Assembly: GCA_029976075.1 (NCBI GenBank)
Contig: JARKNW010000083.1
Location: forward strand, 1 to 39,416
DNA: 39,416 bases
Direction: 5' to 3'
Source: Pleomorphomonas sp.
GTDB taxonomy: Bacteria; Pseudomonadota; Alphaproteobacteria; Rhizobiales; Pleomorphomonadaceae
A model generated the notes under the pieces. That model was not told the origin of the DNA. It saw only the letters and a program-made list of their open reading frames with translations, and made no database searches. The position numbers and the translations under genes are program-made. Position 1 is the stretch's first letter, and every line of letters starts with the position of its first letter. Shown one piece after another: positions 1-8,608 of the stretch.

Positions 1-624
1 CACCGGGTCGATCGGCTCGATGGTCGGACCGGAGGTGACGAGCACGTGCCGGCCGGCCAGCGGCTTCGGCTGTTCCCGCATGGCGACGAAAGCCTCGACC
101 CCGGCAACGATGTCCATAGGCTCGGACAGGCGACCGACGCCCGCTTCGTTGCGCTCGGCCATTCGCCCCTCGGCTGGACCGATGAAGCGAACGCCGTCGG
201 CTGCCAGTTGCGCGGCGTTGCGCTGGGTTGCCGGGTGCGCCCACATGCGCTGGTTCATGGCCGGGCAGACGATGATCGGCGCGGCGGCGGCCAGCAGGCT
301 GGCCGTGGCAAGCTCGTCGGCAATGCCGTTGGCCATGCGCGCCATCAGTTTGGCGGTGGCGGGCGCCACCAGGATCAGGTCGGTATCGCGGGAAAGCACG
401 ATATGGCCGATGTCCTGCTCCTCGGTGGGATCGAACAGATCGCTGAACACCTTCTCGCCGGAGAGCGCTCCCACCGTCATCGGCGTCACGAACTCTTTGC
501 CCGATCGGGTCAGGATCACCCGTACCTCGGCGCCGCGCTCCTTGAGGCGCCGGATCACCTCAAGCACCTTGTAGGCTGCGATGCCACCACCGATGACGAT
601 CAGAATGCGCTTGCCCGCCAGCAT
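1..624 (-). CDS. coaBC: CoaBC, phosphopantothenoylcysteine decarboxylase / phosphopantothenate-cysteine ligase (3' part outside window)
   Basis: This is the bifunctional cytosolic enzyme of coenzyme A synthesis. It joins cysteine to 4'-phosphopantothenate and decarboxylates the product to 4'-phosphopantetheine. The 208 residues visible cover the flavoprotein decarboxylase domain and the first strand of the ligase domain (LAGRHVLVTSGPTIEPIDPV). The N-terminus has the FMN-binding IGGGIAAYK segment, the catalytic His lies in DIGHIVLSR, and the PAMNQRMW substrate motif is intact. The Cys expected in the later reductive loop (ACG in E. coli) is replaced by AERNEAGVGRL. The ATG at 624 is preceded by GGGAG at a good distance. 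The gene follows phoB by 106 bases on the same strand, so it may be read from the pst operon or from its own promoter. The frame stays open to base 1, so the ligase domain continues outside. Confidence 0.93.
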   Translation of the reverse strand, partial: MLAGKRILIVIGGGIAAYKVLEVIRRLKERGAEVRVILTRSGKEFVTPMTVGALSGEKVFSDLFDPTEEQDIGHIVLSRDTDLILVAPATAKLMARMANGIADELATASLLAAAAPIIVCPAMNQRMWAHPATQRNAAQLAADGVRFIGPAEGRMAERNEAGVGRLSEPMDIVAGVEAFVAMREQPKPLAGRHVLVTSGPTIEPIDPV

Positions 625-730
625 CTCAGGCTCCCTCTAGGACGATCGGAAGGGAACCTAGACCATCGAGCCGCGAAGCGTAAGCGACAAAAGCGGAAGG
701 AAGCGTCCGGTCCGGAACGGTAGCAATGGC

Positions 731-1426
731 TTAGCCGGCGGCGAACTTCTCGTCGAAGGAGTAGCCGGACCCGCGTACCGTACGGATCGGATCGCGGGCG
801 CGGCCGCGATTGATCGACTTTCTGAGGCGACCGACATGGACGTCGACGGTACGTTCGTCGACATAGACGTCGTGTCCCCAGACGCCGTTGAGCAACTGCT
901 CGCGCGAAAATACCCGGCCGGGCGACTGCATCAGAAACTCGAGCAGCCGGAACTCAGTCGGGCCGAGGTGGATTTCGCGTGCCGAGCGCCGGACGCGCCG
1001 CGTTTCGCGGTCGAGCTCGATGTCGCCGGCTGTCAGAAGGCTGGATACCGCTTCCGGCTTGGCGCGCCGCAGCATGGCCTTGACGCGGGCGATCAGCTCG
1101 GGGACCGAGAACGGCTTCACGACATAGTCGTCGGCACCGGTCGCAAGCCCGCGCACCCGCTCCGATTCCTCGCCGCGCGCCGTCAGCATGATGACCGGCA
1201 GCCGCTCGGTTTCCGGTCGCGCCCTCAGGCGACGGCACAGCTCGATGCCCGAGAGACCCGGCAGCATCCAGTCGAGCAGAAGCAGGTCGGGAGTGATCTC
1301 CTTGAGGCGAATGTCGGCCTCGTCGCCGCGGAAAGCCTGCTCTACCTCGAAGCCCTCGGCCTCGAGATTGTAGCGCAGCATCAGCGACACTGCCTCCTCG
1401 TCCTCGACGATCATCACCTTGGCCAT
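731..1426 (-). CDS. phoB: PhoB, phosphate regulon response regulator
   Basis: This is an OmpR/PhoB-type response regulator that is phosphorylated by PhoR under phosphate limitation and binds PHO boxes. The receiver domain (about residues 3-118) shows the acidic pair E8-D9, phospho-acceptor D52 in LLLLDWMLPG, T82 and K104 in VVKPFS. The C-terminal winged helix (about 135-230) contains EFRLLEFLMQSPGRVFSREQ and ends in the RTVRGSGYSF wing. I chose the ATG at 1426 (MAKVMIVEDEE), because PhoB proteins begin just before the first strand. An in-frame TTG at 1438 would add four residues, but its GGGAG would then abut the start codon. The gene is the last pho gene of the pst-phoU-phoB run, 24 bases after phoU, which suggests that the system amplifies its own activator. 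Confidence 0.95.
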   Translation of the reverse strand: MAKVMIVEDEEAVSLMLRYNLEAEGFEVEQAFRGDEADIRLKEITPDLLLLDWMLPGLSGIELCRRLRARPETERLPVIMLTARGEESERVRGLATGADDYVVKPFSVPELIARVKAMLRRAKPEAVSSLLTAGDIELDRETRRVRRSAREIHLGPTEFRLLEFLMQSPGRVFSREQLLNGVWGHDVYVDERTVDVHVGRLRKSINRGRARDPIRTVRGSGYSFDEKFAAG

Positions 1427-1450
1427 GGTCGTCTTCAACTCCCGAGCTTG

Positions 1451-2158
1451 TTAGGAACCGGCAATGGTACTGGCAATCGAAGCGTCGGCCTTGGGCCGCT
1501 CCTCATCGTAGGACCGGCCCGTCACGACATAATGCACCGATTCCGCGATGTTGGTGGCGTGATCGCCGATGCGCTCGATGTTCTTGGCACAGAAAAGAAG
1601 ATGGATGCAGAAGGTGAGATTGCGCGGATCTTCCATCATGTAGGTGAGGAGCTCGCGGAACAGCGACGTATAGAGCGCGTCGATCTCGTCATCGCGCAGG
1701 CGGACGGCATTGGCGGCCTGGTCGTCCTGGCTGGCATAGGCATCGAGTACTTTCTTGAGCTGCTGCAGAGCGATCTCGCAGAGGTGCTCGACGCCGGTGA
1801 TTAGCTGCTTGTGCGGGAAAACACCATTGATGGCGACAACCCGCTTGGCAATGTTCTTGGCGAGATCTCCGACGCGCTCGATGTCATTGGCGATGCGCAT
1901 GGCACCGACAATTTCCCGAAGATCGTTGGCCATCGGCTGGCGGCGGGCGATCACCAGGATCGACTTGTCTTCGATTTCGCGTTGAAGCCGGTCGAGTTCC
2001 TTGTCGCCGGCGATCACGCGCTGGGCGAGGTCAACGTCGAGGCGTGTCAGCGCTTCGACCGCGTCGCCGACGGCGCGTTCGGCGAGGCCGCCGATTTCCG
2101 TGACCATGCGGGCGATCGCCTTGAGATCGTCGTCATAAGCGGAAACTGTATGTTCCAT
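1451..2158 (-). CDS. phoU: PhoU, phosphate signalling and transport regulator
   Basis: PhoU links the PstSCAB transporter to the PhoR kinase: when phosphate is plentiful it keeps PhoR in its phosphatase state and restrains Pst uptake. The 235-residue product has the usual length and begins MEHTVSAYDDDLKAIARM. Its two three-helix repeats each carry a metal-site signature. The first contains ANDIERVGDLAKNIAKR and the second contains AKNIERIGDHATNIAES, the typical E/D-xxx-D-xxx-N pattern. AGGAG lies six bases before the ATG. It starts 21 bases after pstB on the same strand and is followed by phoB, a common order in this bacterial order. Nothing unusual is visible in the protein. Confidence 0.96.
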   Translation of the reverse strand: MEHTVSAYDDDLKAIARMVTEIGGLAERAVGDAVEALTRLDVDLAQRVIAGDKELDRLQREIEDKSILVIARRQPMANDLREIVGAMRIANDIERVGDLAKNIAKRVVAINGVFPHKQLITGVEHLCEIALQQLKKVLDAYASQDDQAANAVRLRDDEIDALYTSLFRELLTYMMEDPRNLTFCIHLLFCAKNIERIGDHATNIAESVHYVVTGRSYDEERPKADASIASTIAGS

Positions 2159-2179
2159 GGAGGTCTCCTGCCGTTCGGT

Positions 2180-2998
2180 TCAGCCAAAGCGGCCAGTGAT
2201 ATAGTCCTGCGTCCGCTGCTCCAGCGGATTGGTGAAGACGTGGTCGGTGGGGCCTTCCTCGATCAGGTGTCCGAGATGGAAAAAGGCGGTGCGCTGTGAC
2301 ACGCGTGCGGCCTGCTGCATCGAGTGCGTCACGATGACGATCGTGAAGTTGGCGCGAAGCTCGTCGATCAGCTCTTCCACCTTGGCCGTTGCGATCGGGT
2401 CGAGTGCCGAGCAAGGCTCGTCCATCAGGATCACCTCGGGCGACACCGCGATGGCTCGGGCGATGCAAAGACGCTGCTGTTGACCGCCGGAAAGACCAAT
2501 ACCCGGCTCGTTCAAGCGGTCCTTCACCTCGTTGAAGAGCGAAGCCTTTTGCAGCGAAGTGACGACGATCTCCTCAAGGTCGGCCTTGGAACGGGCCAGA
2601 CCGTGGATTCGCGGTCCATAGGCGACGTTGTCGAAGATCGACTTGGGGAAGGGATTGGGCTTTTGGAACACCATGCCGACGCGCGCCCTGAGCTCGACAA
2701 CGTCGAGATCCGGATCGTAGATGTTCTGGTCGTCGAGGGTGATCGTTCCCTCGACGCGGGCGCCGGCGATCGTATCGTTCATGCGATTGATGCAGCGCAG
2801 GAAAGTCGATTTGCCACAGCCCGACGGACCGATGAAGGCAGTGACTGCCTTCTCGGGAATGTCAATGGAAACCCCATGCAAGGCTTCCTTCTGACCATAT
2901 GTCACTTTGACCGCCGCCGTATGGATCTTGATCGGCCGGCTGGCCGCGTCGGGAGTGCGAACGGTTTCGAAAGGCGTCGCGGCCTGGACTGCGGACAT
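2180..2998 (-). CDS. pstB: PstB, phosphate ABC transporter ATPase
   Basis: This is the cytoplasmic ATPase of the high-affinity PstSCAB phosphate importer. It shows a complete ABC domain: Walker [15 protein letters not shown]-loop [13 protein letters not shown], signature [14 protein letters not shown], Walker [14 protein letters not shown] and the switch His in [11 protein letters not shown]. The C-terminus QDYITGRFG is the PstB hallmark. I chose the ATG at 2998 ([11 protein letters not shown]), because CGGAG precedes it by seven bases. A longer frame to 3061 would run into pstA and lacks a comparable ribosome site. It starts 22 bases after pstA, in the same operon. The 272 residues slightly exceed the E. 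coli protein through a short N-terminal leader. Confidence 0.97.
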   Translation of the reverse strand: MSAVQAATPFETVRTPDAASRPIKIHTAAVKVTYGQKEALHGVSIDIPEKAVTAFIGPSGCGKSTFLRCINRMNDTIAGARVEGTITLDDQNIYDPDLDVVELRARVGMVFQKPNPFPKSIFDNVAYGPRIHGLARSKADLEEIVVTSLQKASLFNEVKDRLNEPGIGLSGGQQQRLCIARAIAVSPEVILMDEPCSALDPIATAKVEELIDELRANFTIVIVTHSMQQAARVSQRTAFFHLGHLIEEGPTDHVFTNPLEQRTQDYITGRFG

Positions 2999-3020
2999 GG
3001 CGAAACTCCGAGAAAACGAG

Positions 3021-4358
3021 TTACCAGCGGCGCTCGAAGGCGCGGCGGAGAATGATGGCAAGGCTGTTCATGGCGAGCAGGAAGACGAGCAACACGATGA
3101 TCGCCGCCGAGGTGCGTTCAGTGAACGCGCGTTCTGGTTCGGTCGCCCACATGTAGATTTGGGTAGGCAGTGCGGTGGCTGGATCGAAAGGCGTCGTCGG
3201 ATACTCGACGATAAAAGCCTTCATGCCGATCATCAGAAGGGGAGCGGTTTCACCGAGTGCGTGAGCCAACCCGATGATCGTGCCCGTAAGCACGCCCGGC
3301 ATGGCGAGCGGCAACACATGGTGAAACACCGTCTGCATTTTCGAAGCACCGATGCCAAGGCCGGCTTCGCGGATTGACGGCGGCACTGCCTTGAGGGCCG
3401 CGCGGGTCGTGATGATGATGGTCGGCAGCGTCGTCAGCGTCAGGACCAGACCACCGACAAGGCTCGCCGAGCGCGGCAGGTGGGCGAAGTTGATGAACAC
3501 CGCGAGACCTAGAAGACCGTAGACGATCGATGGGACGGCAGCCAGGTTGTTGATGTTGACCTCGATCAGGTCGGTCCAGCGATTCTTGGGGGCAAATTCT
3601 TCAAGATAGACCGATCCTGCAACGCCGAGCGGCAGAGACAGCACCAGCACCACCAGCATCATGTAAAGCGAACCGACAAGTGCCACGCCGACGCCGGCCA
3701 TCTCGGGCCGGGTGGAGGCACCGTTAGTGAAAAGGCCGGTGTTGAAAGCGAGACGCAGGGCTCCGTCCTTTTCGAGCTTGTCGATAAGGGCGATGTGCTT
3801 GTCCTTGATGAGACGTTGGCTCTCGGGAATATCGGCCCGGATCGCACCCTTTACGAAGGCATCGACGTCGCCGGTAGCATAGAAACTGATGCTTCTCTTC
3901 GTGCCGATCAACGACGGATCGCTGGCAAGCATGGACCTCAGCATCGGCGCCGACCCCTTGGAAAGAAGGTCGAGGGCGTCATAGAGGCCGTCTTCATCGT
4001 TCGGATCTATCTCGAGGGTTCTCTGCAGCGAGGCAGCAATCAGATCGTCGAACCTGAAGGCATCACCCGACTGGATGGCGGCTTGCGAGCGATCACCATC
4101 CGGCGCGATGATTTTGGGATCGAAATCGACCATCATCGTGATGCGCGTCTGCTGAAAGGCCGTGTAGCCCTTGCCGACGATCGAGCCGAACAGCACGAGA
4201 AGGAAGCAGATGGCGATGCTGACCGCCACGAGACCGTAAGTGCGAAAACGTCGTTCAGCGGCATAACGGCGGCGCAGACCGATATCGATCTTGCTGATGG
4301 TCCGGACTTCCGGACCGCCGAGCCGCGAAGCGGGAAGGCGGGAGGCGGCTTCGGTCAT
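3021..4358 (-). CDS. pstA: PstA, phosphate ABC transporter permease with N-terminal periplasmic insert
   Basis: This is one of the two inner-membrane permeases of the phosphate importer. The C-terminal half (about residues 225-445) is the usual membrane domain, with the coupling loop [32 protein letters not shown]. Residues about 43-63 form a first membrane segment. Residues about 64-220 form a soluble region that E. coli PstA lacks and that presumably faces the periplasm. This matches the extended alphaproteobacterial PstA type (domain DUF3333, named from memory). At 445 residues it is far longer than the roughly 300 of E. coli. The ATG at 4358 overlaps the pstC stop by four bases, which indicates translational coupling. 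The role of the insert is unknown. Confidence 0.95.
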   Translation of the reverse strand: MTEAASRLPASRLGGPEVRTISKIDIGLRRRYAAERRFRTYGLVAVSIAICFLLVLFGSIVGKGYTAFQQTRITMMVDFDPKIIAPDGDRSQAAIQSGDAFRFDDLIAASLQRTLEIDPNDEDGLYDALDLLSKGSAPMLRSMLASDPSLIGTKRSISFYATGDVDAFVKGAIRADIPESQRLIKDKHIALIDKLEKDGALRLAFNTGLFTNGASTRPEMAGVGVALVGSLYMMLVVLVLSLPLGVAGSVYLEEFAPKNRWTDLIEVNINNLAAVPSIVYGLLGLAVFINFAHLPRSASLVGGLVLTLTTLPTIIITTRAALKAVPPSIREAGLGIGASKMQTVFHHVLPLAMPGVLTGTIIGLAHALGETAPLLMIGMKAFIVEYPTTPFDPATALPTQIYMWATEPERAFTERTSAAIIVLLVFLLAMNSLAIILRRAFERRW

Positions 4359-5812
4359 TCGTACTGCTCCCGATACTTGCGGACGATGGTCAGCGCCAGC
4401 ACGTTGAGGCCGAGCGTGATGACGAACAGCGTGATGCCCAGTGCGAAGGCCACCAGCGTTTGCGGGCTGGTGAACTCCAGGTCACCGGTCAACTGATTGA
4501 CGATCTTCACCGTGATGGTGGTCATCTCTTCGAAGGGATTGAGCGATGCCCGGGCTGCGACGCCCGCGGCGAGAACGACGATCATCGTTTCGCCGATGGC
4601 GCGTGATACGGCGAGCAGAACCGCGCCAACGACACCAGGCAGGGCCGCCGGCATGATGACCTGTCGCATGGTTTCCGAGCGGGTGGCGCCCAATGCCAGA
4701 GATCCGTCGCGAAGCGAGCGGGGCACCGCGGTGATGATGTCGTCGGACAGCGAGGAGACGTAGGGGATGATCATGATGCCCATCACCAAGCCGGCAGTGA
4801 TCACATTGTTGCCGGACGTACCGAGGCCGAGCGGTACGGCGATGAAATCACGGACGAGCGGTCCCACCGTGGTCAGCGCGAAGAAGCCGTAGACGATGGT
4901 CGGGATACCGGCCAGGATTTCAATGAGCGGCTTGGCGACCGAACGCACTTTCGAGGTGGCGTATTCCGACATGTAGACGGCGGAGAACAGGCCGATGGGT
5001 ACAGCGACCAGCATGGCGAAGAAGGAGATGTAGATCGTGCCCCAGAAAAGCGGCAGGAAGCCGAACTGGCCGCTTTCCGTCGAGCCGGCCGCCGCGAAGC
5101 GCGGATCCCATACGGTGCCGAAGTAGAAGTTGATCGGCGATACCATCGAGAAGAACTGTAGAGCCTGGAACAACAGGCTGAGAACGATCCCTATGGTGGT
5201 CAGGATGGCTACGGAAGACGCGGCGATCAGGATCGCAAGAATGGTGTTCTCGACGAGGTTGCGAGCCCTGAGGCGCGGCTTGACCCTGATGAAGGCGAAA
5301 ATGAGCCCGAAGGCAAGAGCGGCGACGACGGCAATATCGACGGCTGTATCGATACCGTCGGCGACGAGGTTCATCGCGGCGGCAGCAATCAGCTGATAAG
5401 GTTTGACGTCCTCTCCGAGTGGGAGCCCGTGGCGAGCGAACACGGAGCGCGCCGTCACGACGCCGATCCGGATGTTCTCGAGTTCCTCGGGGTTGGCGAG
5501 CTTCAGGCCGGCTGCGACCTGTTCCACCCCGGAGATCTCAAGCGACATCTGCAAGGGATTGGCCAGTACTTGCTCGGGCAGGTTGGCTCGTACGGTATGC
5601 TCGACCAGCAGGGGTTTGGCGATCGAAAGCGCGACGAGAATGACCAGTGCCGGCATCGCCGTCCAGATAAGGACGTAAGCCCCATAATAGCCGGGACGGG
5701 CAGCGAGTGCGCCGCGCCCTTTTCCCGACAGGACAACCGATTTCCAGTGTCCCAAAACGAAGCCGAAAAAGGAAAGACCCGCGATTAGTGCGAGCAGCCA
5801 GAGCGGACCCAT
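4355..5812 (-). CDS. pstC: PstC, phosphate ABC transporter permease, extended form
   Basis: This is the partner permease of PstA in the inner membrane. The C-terminal half carries the conserved permease region, with IPTIVYGFFALTTVGP and the coupling loop LRDGSLALGATRSETMRQVIMP. The N-terminal half (about residues 1-200) adds membrane segments (1-20, 44-66, 160-178, 187-212) and a soluble stretch at 70-155, giving 485 residues against about 320 in E. coli. Together with the enlarged PstA this is the long alphaproteobacterial version of the transporter. The ATG at 5812 has GGGAGG four bases upstream. The gene follows pstS after an 89-base gap that contains a strong hairpin, so its message is probably less abundant than that of pstS. 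Confidence 0.95.
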   Translation of the reverse strand: MGPLWLLALIAGLSFFGFVLGHWKSVVLSGKGRGALAARPGYYGAYVLIWTAMPALVILVALSIAKPLLVEHTVRANLPEQVLANPLQMSLEISGVEQVAAGLKLANPEELENIRIGVVTARSVFARHGLPLGEDVKPYQLIAAAAMNLVADGIDTAVDIAVVAALAFGLIFAFIRVKPRLRARNLVENTILAILIAASSVAILTTIGIVLSLLFQALQFFSMVSPINFYFGTVWDPRFAAAGSTESGQFGFLPLFWGTIYISFFAMLVAVPIGLFSAVYMSEYATSKVRSVAKPLIEILAGIPTIVYGFFALTTVGPLVRDFIAVPLGLGTSGNNVITAGLVMGIMIIPYVSSLSDDIITAVPRSLRDGSLALGATRSETMRQVIMPAALPGVVGAVLLAVSRAIGETMIVVLAAGVAARASLNPFEEMTTITVKIVNQLTGDLEFTSPQTLVAFALGITLFVITLGLNVLALTIVRKYREQYE

Positions 5813-5856
5813 GCGGCCTCCCGATATTTCGTCCGCCCATCATGGCGGCTCAACAA

Positions 5857-5884
5857 GGAAGGGCCTCCCAACAGAGGCCCTTCC
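5857..5884 (-). terminator. Perfect hairpin between pstS and pstC (partial terminator or mRNA stabiliser)
   Basis: The two arms, 5857-5867 (GGAAGGGCCTC) and 5874-5884, are exact complements: an 11-bp stem around a six-base loop. On the minus strand it is followed by TTGTTGAG, only a weak T-rich tail. Its place just after pstS, with pstC to pstA downstream and no obvious new promoter, suits an attenuator or a 3' stabiliser that favours the binding protein over the membrane parts. Which of the two it is cannot be told from sequence. Confidence 0.75.
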
Positions 5885-5901
5885 CATTCGCGATCAATCG
5901 A

Positions 5902-6936
5902 TCAGAGGGTCTTTCCCGCCTGGAAATCGGCGAGGACCTTCTGGCGCTCGGTCTTCGGAGCCGGAACGAGGCCCTTGGCGACGGTCGGCGAACGCGGGCC
6001 GATCATCTGGTCGGCCAGGAAGAACTCCACGTATTCCTTGAGACCCGGAACGACGCCGAGGTGAGCCTTCTTCACGTAGAAGAACAGCGGACGCGATACC
6101 GGATACTCGCTCTTGGCGATGGTCTCCACCGACGGCGCAATGCCGCTCATCGTGGCGACCTTCAGCTTGTCCTTGTTGTTCTGGTAGAAGTCGAGGCCGA
6201 ACACACCGATGCCGGTCTTGTTCGAGTCGATGCGAGCGAGGGTCTCGTTGTACTCGCCGTCGATGTCGACCGCCTTGCCGTCCTTGCGTACCTTGACGCA
6301 GGCCTTCTCGGCGTCGGCCTTGGCCAGTCCGGAGGCGATGAAGGCATCGTAGGCCTTGGTGGCCTTGCAGCCGGCGAGGAGCACGTTCAACTCGAAGACT
6401 TCGCGCGTGCCGTGCTTTTCGCCCGGGATGTAAGCGGCGATTTCCCAGTCGGGGAAGCCGGCCTTGACGTCCGACCACTTGGCATTGGAGTTGTCGACCA
6501 ACTGGCCGTCCTTGAGGACCTTGGCGCCGATGGCATTGAACCAGTCAGCAGGCACAAAGGCGAAGTCGGGTCCCTTGATGTCGGACGCAAAGACAATGCC
6601 ATCGTAACCGATGCGGATTTCCTGCACTTCGGTGACGCCGGCTGCCTTGCACGCATCAAGCTCCTCGGCCTTGATCGGGCGGGAAGCATCGGCGATGTCG
6701 ATCGTATTGTCGCCCACGCCCTTGCAGAATTCCTTGAGGCCGGCACCGGTGCCGCCGCCTTCGACGATCGGCGCCTTGAAGTTGTGATTGGCTTCGGCGA
6801 AAGCCTCGGCGACGATGGTCGCATAAGGCAGAACGGTGGAAGAGCCGGCGATGTGGATCTGCTCGGCAGCATAGGCGGCCGTGCCGGTGGCGGAGAGGCC
6901 GAGCACGATGGCGCTGGCAGCGGTGGAGAATTTCAC
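5902..6936 (-). CDS. pstS: PstS, periplasmic phosphate-binding protein
   Basis: This is the periplasmic receptor that delivers phosphate to PstCA. A Sec signal peptide is clear (MKFSTAASAIVLGLSATGTAAYA, cleavage before AEQIHI). The mature protein begins with the ligand loop IHIAGSSTVLPY, and further phosphate-contact regions are visible at GGGTGAGLKEFC and IADASRPIK. The start codon is GTG (6934-6936), supported by AGGAG seven bases upstream. At 344 residues it is a normal length for the alphaproteobacterial PstS type. It is preceded by a PHO half-site array about 110 bases upstream and followed by a hairpin, both in keeping with strong phosphate-starvation induction. Confidence 0.96.
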   Translation of the reverse strand: MKFSTAASAIVLGLSATGTAAYAAEQIHIAGSSTVLPYATIVAEAFAEANHNFKAPIVEGGGTGAGLKEFCKGVGDNTIDIADASRPIKAEELDACKAAGVTEVQEIRIGYDGIVFASDIKGPDFAFVPADWFNAIGAKVLKDGQLVDNSNAKWSDVKAGFPDWEIAAYIPGEKHGTREVFELNVLLAGCKATKAYDAFIASGLAKADAEKACVKVRKDGKAVDIDGEYNETLARIDSNKTGIGVFGLDFYQNNKDKLKVATMSGIAPSVETIAKSEYPVSRPLFFYVKKAHLGVVPGLKEYVEFFLADQMIGPRSPTVAKGLVPAPKTERQKVLADFQAGKTL

Positions 6937-7044
6937 GGGAGCACTCCTAACGGTTTAGGATCGTGACGGTCGGAGATCTTGAAGCCCGTTGGCTGCCTCG
7001 TACCCATCACGTCGCGGACCCTAACGACCTGACGCTACCCTTCT

Positions 7045-7073
7045 ATGACGGATCGGCTACAGTATTGTGACAA
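7045..7073 (-). promoter_or_regulatory. PHO box array upstream of pstS
   Basis: On the minus strand three PHO-like heptamers lie head to tail with four-base spacers: TTGTCAC (7073-7067), CTGTAGC (7062-7056) and CCGTCAT (7051-7045). The 11-bp period is the hallmark of PhoB half-sites (consensus CTGTCAT/C). The array lies in the 163-base gap between the phoR stop and the pstS GTG, which is where PhoB~P would be expected to activate pstSCAB-phoU-phoB. A -10 element is not obvious; CATAGA just downstream of the second half-site is a weak candidate. Confidence 0.7.
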
Positions 7074-7099
7074 TATAAAATACTGAAATAACTTAAGAA

Positions 7100-8491
7100 T
7101 CAAGCTTCGCGACGTTCAGAGGTAGCGAACTTCCCGTCATTTGTCAAATCCGCATCGGATGAACTGGGGTGGCGTGGCAGCCAGACGTTGACAGTCGTGC
7201 CGACGCCCACTTCCGACCGGATGACAAGGCGACCCTGGTGACGGTTGACGATATGCTTGACGATGGCAAGACCGAGGCCCGTGCCGCGCTGTTCGCGGCT
7301 GCGCGCCGCGTCGACCCGGTAAAAGCGTTCGGTCAGGCGCGGCAAGTGTTCCGCTGCAATGCCCGGGCCGTCGTCGGTGACGCTGGCCCGGAAGCCGGCC
7401 CGGCCGTCGTCGCCGGATTCTTCTGTAAGATCCAATGTGATGCGGCCGCCGTCACGGCCATATTTCACGGCGTTCTCGACGAGATTTGCAAAGACCTGTG
7501 TCAGCTCGTCCCGATCGCCTGCGATGACTGCGTCCGACAGGTCCGCTCCCATGGCGACGGTCGCTTGTCGCGTTGCCGCCACGGGTGCCAGCATATCGAC
7601 GACCGCAGGCAGCACCTCGGCGAGATCGACCGAACCGGTCGGACGGACATGCGCTTTCATCTCAAGCCGGGACAGGGACATCAGGTCGTCGATCAACCGC
7701 CCCATACGCCGGGCCTGCTCAAGCATGATGGTCAGGAAGCGTTCCCGATTGACTTCGTCGCGGCGTGCGGGACCGAGCAGGGTTTCGATGAAACCCGTCA
7801 GTGACGCGAGCGGTGTCCTGAGCTCGTGGCTGGCATTGGCAATGAAATCGGTGCGCATGCGGTCGAGTCGAACGGCTTCGCTTTCATCGCGAAAGCGCAA
7901 CAGCACGAAGTCCGGCCGTCGCCGCGGTTCGGGACGGGGCAAACGCAACGGCGAACAACGTGCCACGAAGTGTCGCTCGCTGGTACCGCGCTCGACGAAG
8001 CGCACCGGCAGTAGGTTTTCGCCGTTCCCTGCCCGCTGGACCGCATCAAGGACTTCCGGAACGCGCAATCTGAAGGCCAGCGGATCGCCCATGCGCGCCG
8101 GGCCGAACTCAGCCGCTGCAGCGGCGTTCTGATAACGCAATGTACCATCGGCATCGGTCAGAAAGGCCGGCTCTTCCATACCGTCCAACAACAGCTTCAT
8201 GCCGGTATCCGGCCAGCGTCTGGCCTGCGAGCGTTCGGCCGCCTTCGGCGCTGCCGCCTTGCCGCCGGTGGGAAGAACGAACAGGGCCGCTGCGATCGTG
8301 GCAAGGAAGCTTGCAAGGGCAACCGGCAGGGGAAGATCGGCGATGAACAGCATCACCACCCAGAACACGGCCGCAGCAACCACTACGATCTGCAGGCGCC
8401 CCTCGGCGATGGCTTCGCCAAGCCGCCCCTGGGGTTCCCGCCCCATTTCGTTGTTGTCCGGCCTGTCCGGCAGAGGATTCATGATATTCAT
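7100..8491 (-). CDS. phoR: PhoR, phosphate regulon sensor histidine kinase
   Basis: This is the membrane sensor kinase that phosphorylates PhoB when phosphate is scarce. Two membrane segments (about residues 34-52 and 55-73) have almost no periplasmic loop, as is usual for PhoR, which senses through PstSCAB and PhoU rather than by binding phosphate. A PAS domain follows (about 98-205, MEEPAFLTDADGTLRYQN). The dimerisation helix has FIANASHELRTPL with H222. The ATPase domain shows the N-box NLVENAVKYG, DDGPGIA and [18 protein letters not shown] precedes the ATG. It is the first gene of the minus-strand phosphate block and is divergent from ppk2. At 463 residues the length is typical. Confidence 0.95.
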   Translation of the reverse strand: MNIMNPLPDRPDNNEMGREPQGRLGEAIAEGRLQIVVVAAAVFWVVMLFIADLPLPVALASFLATIAAALFVLPTGGKAAAPKAAERSQARRWPDTGMKLLLDGMEEPAFLTDADGTLRYQNAAAAAEFGPARMGDPLAFRLRVPEVLDAVQRAGNGENLLPVRFVERGTSERHFVARCSPLRLPRPEPRRRPDFVLLRFRDESEAVRLDRMRTDFIANASHELRTPLASLTGFIETLLGPARRDEVNRERFLTIMLEQARRMGRLIDDLMSLSRLEMKAHVRPTGSVDLAEVLPAVVDMLAPVAATRQATVAMGADLSDAVIAGDRDELTQVFANLVENAVKYGRDGGRITLDLTEESGDDGRAGFRASVTDDGPGIAAEHLPRLTERFYRVDAARSREQRGTGLGLAIVKHIVNRHQGRLVIRSEVGVGTTVNVWLPRHPSSSDADLTNDGKFATSERREA

Positions 8492-8516
8492 CTGTCCTTA
8501 AGCGAAAACGCGGATT

Positions 8517-8547
8517 CTGTCACATTGATAAACGTCTTTTGTGACGC
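8517..8547. promoter_or_regulatory. Candidate PHO half-sites in the phoR/ppk2 divergent promoter
   Basis: The 117-base gap between the two starts contains CTGTCAC on the plus strand (8517-8523) and, facing it on the minus strand, GCGTCAC (8547-8541). The inner GTCACA and TGTGAC form a six-base inverted repeat around a 15-base centre. Each heptamer resembles a PhoB half-site, but the partner half-sites 11 bases on are degenerate. It may therefore be a weak PHO box for either gene or another factor's palindrome. Confidence 0.4.
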
Positions 8548-8608
8548 TTGTAGCGCGGTTCGCCGTGCCCGCCCCGCCTGCCGGCGCGCGGATTCTGGGG
8601 GAAAGCCG

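Noticed and set aside
5707..6966. Long open plus-strand frame (419 codons) opposite pstS
   Set aside because: Antisense to pstS with its clear signal peptide and ligand motifs; the product shows no family features.
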